From Struthio camelus (taxonomy: Eukaryota; Chordata; Aves; Struthioniformes; Struthionidae): a stretch of 64,000 nt of DNA. Of this stretch, positions 37,801 to 47,972 are shown in pieces; positions within the stretch are counted from its first letter, which is position 1; every line of letters begins with the position of its first letter. A model generated the notes under the pieces. That model was not told where the DNA came from, did not search any database, and saw nothing but the letters and a program-made list of their open reading frames with translations. The translations under genes were made by a program, and so were the position numbers. The stretch is taken from NCBI RefSeq assembly GCF_040807025.1, contig NC_090982.1, forward strand, positions 28,678,514-28,742,513. The letters are read 5' to 3'.

Positions 37801-40800
37801 TGGTACTTCAAAGAACTCCTCTGCCAGGGCCTCCCTACAGATTACAATATGAATAAACTTCTAAAAGGGGAGTCAAATGCACCATTACTCCCTAGAACTT
37901 TTAAAAATTACTCTCAATGTGTGTACTGGCTTCCTTACCTTGCAGATAGAGATAAATCTAGTTAGAATGCCTTATACCTTGGCAAGAAGGTCTAGCTTCT
38001 TTTGTAGGACTTTCATCTGTGCTACCTTAGGATAATGGAGACAGGAGAGGTCACATAGACTTGCTCTGCCTGCTTCCATAGAGAGCTGATCCACTCGCTA
38101 CTAGATGATTGCTGCCCTGCCAGGAGCGTTTTCCAAAGGCCAGTACCACCTGAAATACAACTGTCTTCGTGTTGTAAGTATTTAGCTTTACTTTGTGCAT
38201 AGTCCTAGTGATTTATTTGACTTTAAAAAGTGACACAAAAATCCTTCAAATTCTTCATGTTAATTGTAATTATCTTGTCGGGAATACTCTGCTAGAAAAC
38301 ACATGTCTGTATCAGAACTATGCTGAGAAGTATACGCAAATCCACTAGATGGTGCTGTCTCTGTCATTTAACAAAGAAGGCTCTTCAGCTAAAACTCTGA
38401 ATATCCTTAAAATTAATAGCTAAATTGCTCATTCACTCTGATCCGTGAAATCCTGTCAGGAAAAACCTCAAAAGTTAGGTTCATTGTCAAGAGGTTCGAT
38501 TATAGTTAAGGCTCCCCACTAGTACTTGGGCTTTGCCCTATTCCTGAATTTTCAAGCCACTCTCATTTTTTCCATATGTAGTCCTGCCTTTTAATGTATG
38601 CTTTTAACATATTCCTGTGTTCCACGATATATGGGAAATTTAAAAACAGAAATACTAAAAAATAATTCCAGTAATACACTCTTCATAAGGAGAAGTTTTA
38701 TCTTTGATTAAGCCAATAGATATGGATGCAAAAATATTCAGTCACACAACCTGTCCTTTGGATCAGCCACCATACACTTGCTTTCTCTCTTGTCTCCCTC
38801 CCTACTTTTTCCCACACCAAAAATCCCCAAAGAGATATGCATTTAGCAGACTAATCAGTCCTACAGGCTGCATCTAGCCTACAAACTGCCATTTGACCTT
38901 CAGCACTAGGCCTGTACAGCTGCAACTGCACAAGTGTATTTTTTGACCAATGTTCACGGTAAAATAGAAGTGTGAATGCAGCATAAAAGCATTGCCTTCA
39001 TTGAGGGCTAGTGCTTAGGGCTTAATTAAAACACAAATAAGGTATTCAACAACTATACAGCAAACTATAAATAGGAGCAAACTGCCTACACAGATGTGCT
39101 GTGCAGGTCACGCAGTGTAGTGTGGGTATTTGTCTTTACAATAGAGTAGAAATGTGCATTGCTGTTGGACAAACAGAGGTGTGCTTCACTTGTAAAAGCC
39201 AGGAAGAAAGCAAAAGATAAGGATGGCGTATAATTTCTGTGAAGCAATTCCTAAAAATGGAAAGAAAGAATATCTATCTGCCATTTGTGTCAAAAACAGG
39301 CGAGGGTTATACAAAAGAGCAGGTAGAGCAAGCATCAATATTCTGACCAGTTCTGTCAACAGCATTTGTATCATATGATTAATTTTATTAATATTGGTTC
39401 CTCTTGCGTAAATCTGTCATGCCAAATAGAAATCATTTGCATTCCCAGCATTATGAAGAGCCATACTGGGGGCCCTGAGGTCATTTCTGCTGAAATTAGT
39501 GACAATACTTCTGTGTACTTGCTGATAGGAGGATCAGTTGCAATAGCACTACTGCTGCTCTTCTGAAAAGAGACAGCAACAACAAATCCTATCACAAAAC
39601 CTGTAGCTGTTTGGGAAGCCAACTCTTAGTTGCTGTCTGAAGTGATGGAGCCATTTGGGAAGGGCCAGTTTTAAGGCGAGCTGGTAAAATCACTGCATTT
39701 TTTCATGTTTCTGATTTCAAATGGAATGGTCTCTTGTGATATACATTTTTTAAACTGCAAATCTTTTAAAGCTACTTTTTTGAAAGAACTATTGTTATTA
39801 TTAACAAATTTTTCAATTTTTGTCTGTCTGAACTGATTTTATTCAACCCATGGTAATCCACAGGTTTAAAACTGTACATCAGCATGGCCCATATTTTATC
39901 TTTATAGGTATGTGGTTAAAGAGCCTCTGTCTCACTGTCCTTTCAGATCTTTTTCTCTAGGCTTGCTTTCAGTCTGGTAACTTTCTGTAGCGTCTCAATT
40001 TGCAACAAATTCTGCACAATCCCCTCAAACAAAAAAATCTCTCCTTCCATTACTTATGAAACCTGGTCTGCTCTGAGAAACAGAGTTAAGCTACAAAAGT
40101 TATGGAAACTGCTAGAATTAGAATTATTTTTCCAGACAATAAGGTAGGTACTAAATGTAAATTAAAATATTTTAAGATTAAATTTAAGTCATTTTAATAT
40201 AATATTTAAACTCCTGTCTAAAGTGAGGGTTTAACCTTTAATCTTTTATCAATATTTTAGGAATGAAAAATCAAAGAAATGAAAGACATTTTTAACTTCA
40301 ATAAATTATATTAATTATAAAAATAACCCAAGATCCCATGATGCAGGATATAAGCAAATATTCATTAATATAGCTAAGCATAAAATATATCTTAAACTGT
40401 GTGTTTATCTACCTTTTATGTCACTACCAATACAAATGACATATTATGTGTATATAGTTTATTGAAAAAACTATAATTGCAGGAAACATATATGGGTTTA
40501 ATCCTAATACACTTGTTTGAAATAAAGCAGATCCTGATCTGCTGGGAACATCAGCAATACATTCAAGTTTTGCTCAAATGGAAGATAGTGCGGCTTTACT
40601 AAAATTAAACTTCTCCATGAGCAGTATTTCCTTTGATCAGTTTATCGATCTTGATTAAAATTAGAACTTTATTCAGGATGTCTTGTTGCCTGAAGAGCAT
40701 TTCCATGAGTCAAGAAAAACAAGGAAGTATAACAAAGTATGCTCAGTGTGCCCTGATTTAAATTCATCCTGCCAACAGTGCCGCATCAGCATTTCCAGCT

Positions 40801-41246
40801 GGTAAGGCAAATGTGTATTATTTTCATATGCAAATATAGCATTTCTAATCCTATTTTTCCTTCAATGTCATGTTGTTTTTCATTGTTTATGAGCAATTTA
40901 CCAAAATTAAAAAAAGCAAATGTTTGAAATGCCATGAAAGTTATATTTATTTAAAGGAAATAATAGGAGAGTACCTATAATGTTAAGTATAGTTCTGCAC
41001 CAGTTCTCTTAATTAACTAGAAGACCTGTCAGTATGCCAAATAACATATTGGAAAAACACTATTTTGTCTACTGCTTTGTTAGATCACACTTTCATTTAG
41101 TGTATGTTCTACTGACAGACCATTACGTGTCCTTTTTTCTAATTCACGCAATCTGCTTCAATTACTTCAATGGAAAGAAAAATAGAACTTCAAAATAGTC
41201 ATTATTTCTCCTGATTTTTCACAATTGTTTCTCTTGTTTTTCCCAG
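25889..41246. other. intergenic DNA, no gene found
   Basis: About 15 kb of AT-rich sequence with only short, unrecognised open frames, simple A/T runs and small hairpins (one perfect at 36,848-36,875). A short frame at 39,366-39,566 ends in a hydrophobic, membrane-like stretch, but it has no family resemblance and stops at once. It was not called. No RNA gene was recognised. Confidence 0.5.
36848..36875. repeat. perfect 11-bp hairpin with 6-base loop
   Basis: TGTTCATGCCT (36,848-36,858) and AGGCATGAACA (36,865-36,875) are exact reverse complements around TATTGT. No function is known. Confidence 0.8.
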
Positions 41247-42468
41247 ACCATTTCGAAATAGGTTCATATCAACTCTTCAAATAGTTATGTGGAGAATTAA
41301 AACAAATCAATGAAATAAGCCCACTTAATGAAAATCAAACACTTTCAGCTAACAAAGATTGTTCACAGGGCAGGAGCTTGAAATTGCCAAGAAATGTCTT
41401 GACTCCAGAAAAGAATTCTAGATTCGTTATTCCTCCAGAACTATTAAGACTAATGAATGCGGTAAGAACCTGGCCGATATACCCAACCTCTACAGGGATG
41501 TCCTATGCTAATGAAAAAAAATATTGAGTATTTTCCGAAAGCCTCATTTCTGGATTCTGAAACCAAAACTATAATTAATAGCAATCATGATGACAATGTT
41601 CAATTATCAAACTATCAAAATAAAACCAAAAGTATGGAAAACATCAACATAAATGGTAAACCACATATTGAATCACATAGATTCTTTGGATCATATGGAA
41701 ACTTCAAAGGAAGTATCTATGAAACCTGTTTCAAGCAGCTATGTGTAGAAACTACCCTGAATTCACATGAAACAGGTAACACCTACAATATACCCTTAAA
41801 AGAGAGTACTAGTCATTATGAAAGAAAAACTTTCCTCTGTTCTCTGTTTATGAAGAAGTCAGCTTTAGGATCCTCTCTGGTTAAAATTCTTAATCACTAG
41901 ACCTTATCAAATTGTACCTGCAAAACGACATCCAAGAAGTCCTTGGGAAACAACTCTGATTCTTCTCTAGGTGAATTCTTGTCTCCAGGCAGCAATTCCA
42001 AGTCCTTGATAAAGTTTCCAGATTCATGCCCTACGCTGCTTTAGTGCTCCAGCATTATCTCTTGATTTCATCCCGTGTAAGAAAGTACTGCAAAAAGAGA
42101 ATATAGCGCAGCTTGACAGAAGAGGCATGCTCAGGCTAGCTACTGAATATAATTCAGGTAACGCAAATCTTAGCGTCTGTGTGATTGTAGCTGAAGAGCT
42201 TTATGGTAACGCATTTAAAGCAAACTTGTAACCTGTAGTATAGTCATGTCTCTAATCCCAGGGAAAATCCAAAAGGAGCAAAGTGCTCCTTTCATCAAAA
42301 TTTTTATTTTTAACGAGGATTTCTTTTTTCATGGAATGATGAAAAGAAATCTTAACGGTTTTGTCAGTTACAGTTCTTAATAAAGGAACTGCCATGAAAA
42401 TTGACATAGTTTTAGACAAAAAAGTCGTCCCCCTCTTGGAATTATTTGATTCTCAATGTTTTAAATGA
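41247..42468 (+). pseudogene. decayed C2CD4-family gene
   Basis: Relic of a C2 calcium-dependent domain-containing 4 (C2CD4/NLF) gene, a family of small, mostly nuclear proteins with an N-terminal NVLTPxxIPxFxIPPxL block, a middle motif like ESPHTRRKESLF and a C-terminal C2 domain. Visible here: NVLTPEK (41,393-41,413) and FVIPPELL (41,423-41,446) in the frame open 41,285-41,527; an ESTSHYERKTFL stretch within the frame open 41,505-41,900, which continues past a TAG to 42,044; the C2 opening (GMLRLATEY, then VIVAEELYG at 42,184-42,210) in the frame open 42,013-42,228; then SLIPGKIQKEQS (42,249-42,284) and FNEDFFFHG (42,309-42,335) in the frame ending 42,380; and a last strand-like stretch to 42,468. 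At least three frame changes and one internal stop show it is broken. An acceptor-like TTTTTCCCAG ends at 41,246, which fits a coding exon behind a non-coding first exon. Human C2CD4A/B sit beside VPS13C, so a C2CD4 copy beside VPS13A fits genome-duplication history better than a random retrocopy. Homology is from recalled family motifs, not a search. Confidence 0.82.
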
Positions 42469-43153
42469 TGTATCTACAGCAGGTTTTTTGTGCCAGAAAA
42501 ATTGTAAGAGGATTGCAAATTAGTTGTAATAAGGTAGCACCATCAGCTAGTGGGAATAATGATGAGTAAGGAACTTAATCAGGACTTTAGACTTTCGTAT
42601 TTTAAAATAATGTTTGTAACAGAAATAATTACATCTATATATTATTACTTCAAATATTGTAGTCATAAATCTCATTTTATGGCTCTTATGCTGTCTGCAA
42701 TACATAGAAACATATATCCAAGTTATGTTGTCAAATGTCTGTAAGATCGTTTATTGATCTTACAGGGAATGGTGACAGCTGAAGCAGAAAGCATAAACTT
42801 CTTGCATTCTAATACCAGCAGATGAGATCTGTCTGTGCAAACAATTAAATATTACTCTTATCCCACTCTGGATGACTCTACATCTAAAATCTCCTGCGCC
42901 CGTACTCCCTTGTTTCTAGGTGCTTACAGTAAAAGAATGCAGAAGGAATATAAGTGGCTTGAAATAGCATCCTTGGTATCACAGACAGCAACTTATGCAT
43001 TTCTCTCCTTTTGCCATATGGCAGCTCTTTGGTTAATGAAGGAACCTGCTACTTTGTAGTCTTTTCTCTGTTAATCATTTACATGTAGGGGCAGATTTTT
43101 ACAGTCATTTAGGCACCTAAAAATTGATAATTGATGGTATTAAAGTGACCAAT
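42469..43153. other. intergenic spacer
   Basis: No gene seen. It contains a perfect 10-bp hairpin, CTGTAAGATC (42,739-42,748) and GATCTTACAG (42,756-42,765), around a 7-base loop. Confidence 0.5.
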
Positions 43154-43237
43154 AGCAACTCATAATTCCTGCCAAGAGATGCAGGAAGAGAGAGCAGTTC
43201 ACATCTTACAAGGGATAAGCCAGAGTTGACACTGTTA
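43154..43237 (+). repeat. unclassified dispersed repeat A, copy 1
   Basis: About 84 bp containing ATAATTCCTGCCAAGAGAT that matches 46,794-46,875 in the same orientation with clear but imperfect identity. Two divergent copies 3.6 kb apart point to an old interspersed family that I do not recognise. Confidence 0.65.
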
Positions 43238-43287
43238 GGGATCTGGTGAATTAAACTTAACAATCTCAATCCTACTTCCCCCGAGCT

Positions 43288-43525
43288 AATGTGTTCAGAG
43301 GCCTAATGGACTTTTACGATTTCTGTGTTGCCAAACTGCCAGAATGGCAGGATGATGTCTTTGATGAGGTCAAGAAGAATGTAATTATTCTCCAGCTTGT
43401 TCCTGGAACTGTAAGGATTAGGTTTAAAATTAAGTTAAAAAGTTTCTTGATAAACAATTCCCTGAGTTTTTATAGCATGCCATGACAACAAGGAAATTTC
43501 AGGAGTGTTTTTGTCTCCGAGTTCC
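43288..43525 (+). repeat. unclassified dispersed repeat B, copy 1
   Basis: About 240 bp that matches the reverse complement of 47,001-47,220. Shared words include AAGAATGTAATTATTCTC, TTGTTCCTGGAACTG, GTTTAAAATT and TTTTTATAGCATGCC. It contains a short open frame that is not a gene. It does not look like CR1. Confidence 0.75.
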
Positions 43526-46500
43526 AGAGATTTTAAGCTCAGGGCTGACTAAGGACTTTGTACTTACTTGAATAAGATTACTACACTTTTCAGTAGTTAC
43601 TATTTTGCTGCTTGTACGGTTGATGTAGTTTAGGATAAGTATATATTTCACCTTGTCCTGAGGAAAAGGTTGTGCCAGTACAGCAAATAAATTGTTGCAG
43701 CATGAGTCAGCTGATTCTGAAGATTTGAAATCAATGTGGCTCTGAAAGGTTCAGAAATAAGGCATTCCGGTGGTGTGTGGTTTCACTGCAGGTATATGAA
43801 TGCATTCTAAAATATCTCATGAAATAATTAATGAATTTTGACTTCGTTCCTAGACCAATGGAATTCCAGTTTTGGGCCACACTAAGTAAGTTCATAGACC
43901 ATCTCGTTTTATTCACCACCCTTCTTATTTCTTCGAGCCAATGCCACTGTGAAAGCACTATCTGCAACATGGATGAAACACTGAGCATTGCTGTATTTAT
44001 GAACGTGAACATAAATGGATTGGTGGCAGTATGCCTGAAGTTATGTGATATCATTAGACCCCAGAAACTAGAAGTTTGTGAGGAGGATAAAAGCAACCAT
44101 AATTTTTTTTTTCCTGTGAACAGGTTCACTCACTGGACCCCCAATATGGGACTCAAGAGAGGTGTCAGCAATTGCCTTGTGGCAGAGGATAGCACTGTAC
44201 CCTGAAGGTGAGCAGATGTCCTGGCAGACCTTCGAGATGCTGAGTCATTTCTGTCGAAATCTGAGCAGTGTTCACCCAGCAGTCAGCAGTAAACTATCCT
44301 GCTTTGGCACAGAGAAGTCTGTGGCCTCCTGGCTTAGCTTGAACTACGAGCTAGAAGCCCAGAAATCTGGTTGCTAATATTCAGCCAGTTGTTAAAATAG
44401 TTTTGCTATGGGTAAATCTGAATGTTCCTGGAGTTGATGTAATGAATCCGTGAAGCGCCGTTAAGAATAGTGAGATCTCTGATTATAAAGTTGGGAAAAA
44501 AGGAGAAGATTATTAATGGAATTCTATGGGGACACACAGAACACCAGTTTGAGTGGAAAATCACTGTCCACATGGCTCTGATTTTATCACATTGCACATA
44601 GATAGAGTTCTCACATTTCTGTTAGGAAAATCATAGGGAGAAATTCTGGTTCATGCGCTTGGACAGATGGTCAGCAGATACACGACTGTTTCATGAACTT
44701 TGTTCCTTACTTCTCAGCTACTGCTCCAGCTGGGCTTGAAACTCCCCTGCACCTGCTGGTGCTAGTGAGCTGAGGGGCTGAAGAGGGATGAGGACTGAAC
44801 CCCATTGCCTTGGTAAATCTGTGAATGCTACAGATTTTTAATTATATTGAGGTTGCTAGTAGGAAGGAATCATATGCCTATCCACGGCCTTCCAACACTA
44901 GACCTAGTAGTTCATGAACAGTAAAGAGTTTTTCTCAGTGGGGCTTCAAGGACTAGCTGACTGCTGTGGAAGATTCCCCATTTTTTGTACAGGGGAAAGA
45001 AAGGCAGGATCCATCCTACCAAAATCTTTCTTAATAGCAACAAAGTGTAAATTTTATCCTGCTGATTTATATTGTCAGCTAATCTAAGATACCTGTGTTC
45101 CCCTGACATAAGAATGCCTTTTGCAAAATATCTAAATAAGACAAAGGGACTTTTTAACTGTACCCCCAGGAGCTGCAGACTGTCAAAACAAAGTTAATTC
45201 TGAAAAATGGCCAGCAGAACACAGAAGATGCATGTTGCCAAAGCCCAGCTTAGGGAGAGTACGTGGACAAGAGTGGAAAATAAACATTTCTAACAACTGG
45301 ATATTAATGACTAAATAAAAAAGGTATGTGACTCAGGCACATAAGAATATGTGCTCACACTTTTCTCTAGGGACAGCTGACAAGAAATATATTTGGCTTT
45401 GCGCAAAACATTTATAAAAAGATTGCTACATAAATGTTCTCATGCATGTGTATTACTGCATAGACTCAGTTACACTTGAAGCGTGCAAGTTGCTGATAGC
45501 ATTTTGGTTTTGCTATTAAAATGTCAACATTAGTTGCTTCTAATGCACTGTTTATTTTTATGTTGTTACTGTTTTTATTATTATGAAATCGCTGCCTCGC
45601 AAGAGAAAAAGGAGTTAAAACTGGCAATTATAAATACAGAAATCGTCACTTCTTTAAGCAATACGTAGCAAACTTGGAAAGAAGCTAAGTGCCAAAATGA
45701 TGGTATGCTTTTCCCTTATCTATTATCCTTCTTCAGTCTCTCTCTGTGCTGATAAACAAAGAACAACAACAATGATGTTCATGGGAAAGTGTTCTTCCTC
45801 AAATCAAGCTACTTCTTTATAAACAATTACATTCTGCATGTTGCAGGGAGGCGAGATATCAATGAAGTAGCAGGTTGTGAGTAAGCAAATATACACCACA
45901 GTAGAAGGAACGGTCAGGAAAGAGCAGGTTATGTGGTATGTAGCATTGTCTTATTACTATAAAAAGCAATGAACAAGCATATAATCTCTGACAGTCTTCC
46001 CCTTCCTATCCCCCCGTGGATTAAAACATTCTAATTAAAATGGTTTAATTTAGTACATTAGATACCAAAGTTCAGTGACAGAAAGGATTATAAATTTAAG
46101 AAAATTCTCATGATTGAACATGTAGCTATTATATTCTGAGAAACTTGTAGTCTGAACTAAAAAAAAAAAAAGCTCTTTTCTGATACAGAATAACTATAAT
46201 CTCAACATTTGTCTGATAATTGATCTTTCAAGAATCCCAAAGCACAGCTAAAACCAGATATGAACTGATCTTTCATTTAAACGTTAGGGCCTAGTTAAAA
46301 ATCAGTATTCGATAATATTACTGAGCTCCTGGGTTTTTTTTCTTTGAACCTGTGAGATTTACAGTCTGTGTTTCATAACCATTTTGGCATGACTCCTTGT
46401 TCACTGCTCATGGATCTATCTCTCAGGAGTCTTTCTTCCTAAATCTACTTGCAATACACATCAAATTAACACATTTAGTGTGTTAGGTCTTCTTTTTTTT

Positions 46501-46793
46501 TTTTTTTTTTTTTAACTATTTCCAACTTTAGTTGCTTTCTATCACAATGTCTTTACAAGCATAAGCAGAAATGAATCCCCTACAGAAGTCTGTCTTCTAA
46601 ATTTATTCCCTATTCTTCAGTCTTTGAGAAGCAGATGAAGAATAACGCTCTCTTCTACATGACAAAACTTCTCCAAACATATTTTTGAAGCTTAAGAAAC
46701 TTCAGGGTTGTATTTAATTCACTCTTGGTAGGAAATAAAAGAACAAAAGAAATAACAATGTCCTTTTTCCACCTTAGAAACCATTTGAGCAAT
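43526..46793. other. intergenic DNA with coding-like patch, no gene called
   Basis: No supported gene. At 43,731-44,377 both strands carry open frames of over 120 codons in AT-rich DNA, which is unusual. The plus frame passes a polypyrimidine-CAG sequence near 44,123. No domain or family was recognised, and the frame switches near 44,160. A T21 run lies at 46,493-46,513. Confidence 0.45.
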
Positions 46794-46875
46794 AAGAACT
46801 CGTAATTCCTGCCAACAGATATTAGCAAGAGAGAGTTCATATCTAACAAGAGACAAGCTGCAGCTGACATTGTTC
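46794..46875 (+). repeat. unclassified dispersed repeat A, copy 2
   Basis: Second copy of the 43,154-43,237 sequence, in the same orientation, with shared GTAATTCCTGCCAACAGAT and AGAGAGTTCATATCTAACA-type blocks. Confidence 0.65.
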
Positions 46876-47000
46876 CAGTAGCTTTTTTTCTCTTTCAGAA
46901 ACATTACTAAGCACGATTCATTATTACTTACATTTGCATTTCCACGAGGTTTAAAATCGTTTCACTTTAATCAGTTGCTGACAAACATCTTCAGTGGTAA

Positions 47001-47220
47001 GTGTCAGGGGCAAAAAAAACACCTTAATTTTCCCTGTGGTCAGGGCATGCTATAAAAATTCTGGGGTTGCTTATCAATAAAGTAACTCAATTTTAAACCC
47101 TGCAGTTCCAGGAACAACCTAGAGAATAATTACATTCTTCCTGCCATCATCAAATAAATGTGTTCTGGTGGCTTGGCTAAACAAAAATCTTTTAAGTGCA
47201 GTAGGCCTGTGAACACATTC
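47001..47220 (-). repeat. unclassified dispersed repeat B, copy 2
   Basis: Reverse-strand copy of the 43,288-43,525 sequence. On the minus strand it reads AATGTGTTCACAGGCCT at its start, as copy 1 does, and ends in the TTTTTATAGCATGCC block plus a poly-T stretch. It lies about 0.65 kb before the VPS13A start codon. Confidence 0.75.
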
Positions 47221-47714
47221 ACTCAGGGTAAACATGACCCAGATTTTCAGGTGTTACTCAGCAGATCCCCAACCAGCGAACTGCATAGCAGTCAGCTGCT
47301 TTGGAGGAATATCTGAAATTCAGTTTGCTTTAGTCATACTGCTAATATTAGTTCAACCACTTTCAAACAGCCAGAAGATTAACAACTTCGGTATTTACCT
47401 AGCCTGGGGGAAAAAAAATACGATCTTTCCTCAAAAAAGTGTATTGACTAGCACACTTAAGCTCCCCAGGAAAAGCAACTTGATGCCTGAAAAGAAGTGG
47501 GAACTAGCCAGCGGCGAAACACTCTAGGAAACCTTACGTAACGACCACGGCCAACCGCCTCAGCGACCCCCACCCACCCGCCGCCAGGGCTGCGCGGGCA
47601 CCCGCCCGCCCCCAGCGGGCCCAGCAGCCGGCCGCGCGCGGGCACCAGCCCAGCGCGCCTGCGCCACAGGTGGCGGGGAGCGCGCGCCGGGCCGTCAGCC
47701 GGCGCTCCGCCTGC

Positions 47715-47735
47715 GGGGGGGGGGGGGGGGGGGGG
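47715..47735 (+). repeat. G21 homopolymer in VPS13A promoter
   Basis: Twenty-one consecutive G bases inside the CpG island, about 140 bp before the start codon. It could fold into a G-quadruplex. Length is likely polymorphic or uncertain in the assembly. Confidence 0.9.
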
Positions 47736-47872
47736 CGCGCCTGCGTCTCGCGGGAGGGGGCGGGGCGCGGTGAGGCGGGCGGTGAGGCGGGCGGCGCCGC
47801 CGCAGTTTGTGTGGCGCGGCGCGGGGCTGCGCGCTGCTCTGCTCTGCTCTGCTGGGGGGCTGCGGCGGCAGG

Positions 47873-47972
47873 ATGGTGTTCGAGTCGCTGGTCGTGGACG
47901 TCCTGAACCGGTTCCTCGGCGACTACGTGGTGAACCTGGACAGCTCCCAGCTCAAGCTGGGCATCTGGGGAG
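47873..47972 (+). CDS. VPS13A: VPS13A coding exon 1
   Basis: Encodes residues 1-33 plus one base, [20 protein letters not shown] then [13 protein letters not shown]. Donor is G|GTAACG. It ends in phase 1; the joined codon gives Gly34, as in [10 protein letters not shown]. Confidence 0.96.

Noticed and set aside
39366-39622. Possible membrane-protein exon with a hydrophobic tail (ISDNTSVYLLIGGSVAIALL)
   Set aside because: Short, stops directly after the hydrophobic stretch, an equally long frame exists on the other strand, and no family was recognised.
42148-42162. Donor-like CAG|GTAACG after the codons for ATEYNS in the C2CD4 relic
   Set aside because: C2-domain similarity continues straight through it, so it is not an exon end.
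43291-43485. 64-codon open frame inside repeat B
   Set aside because: It is part of a dispersed repeat with a second inverted copy at 47.0-47.2 kb, in which I saw nothing to support a conserved frame.
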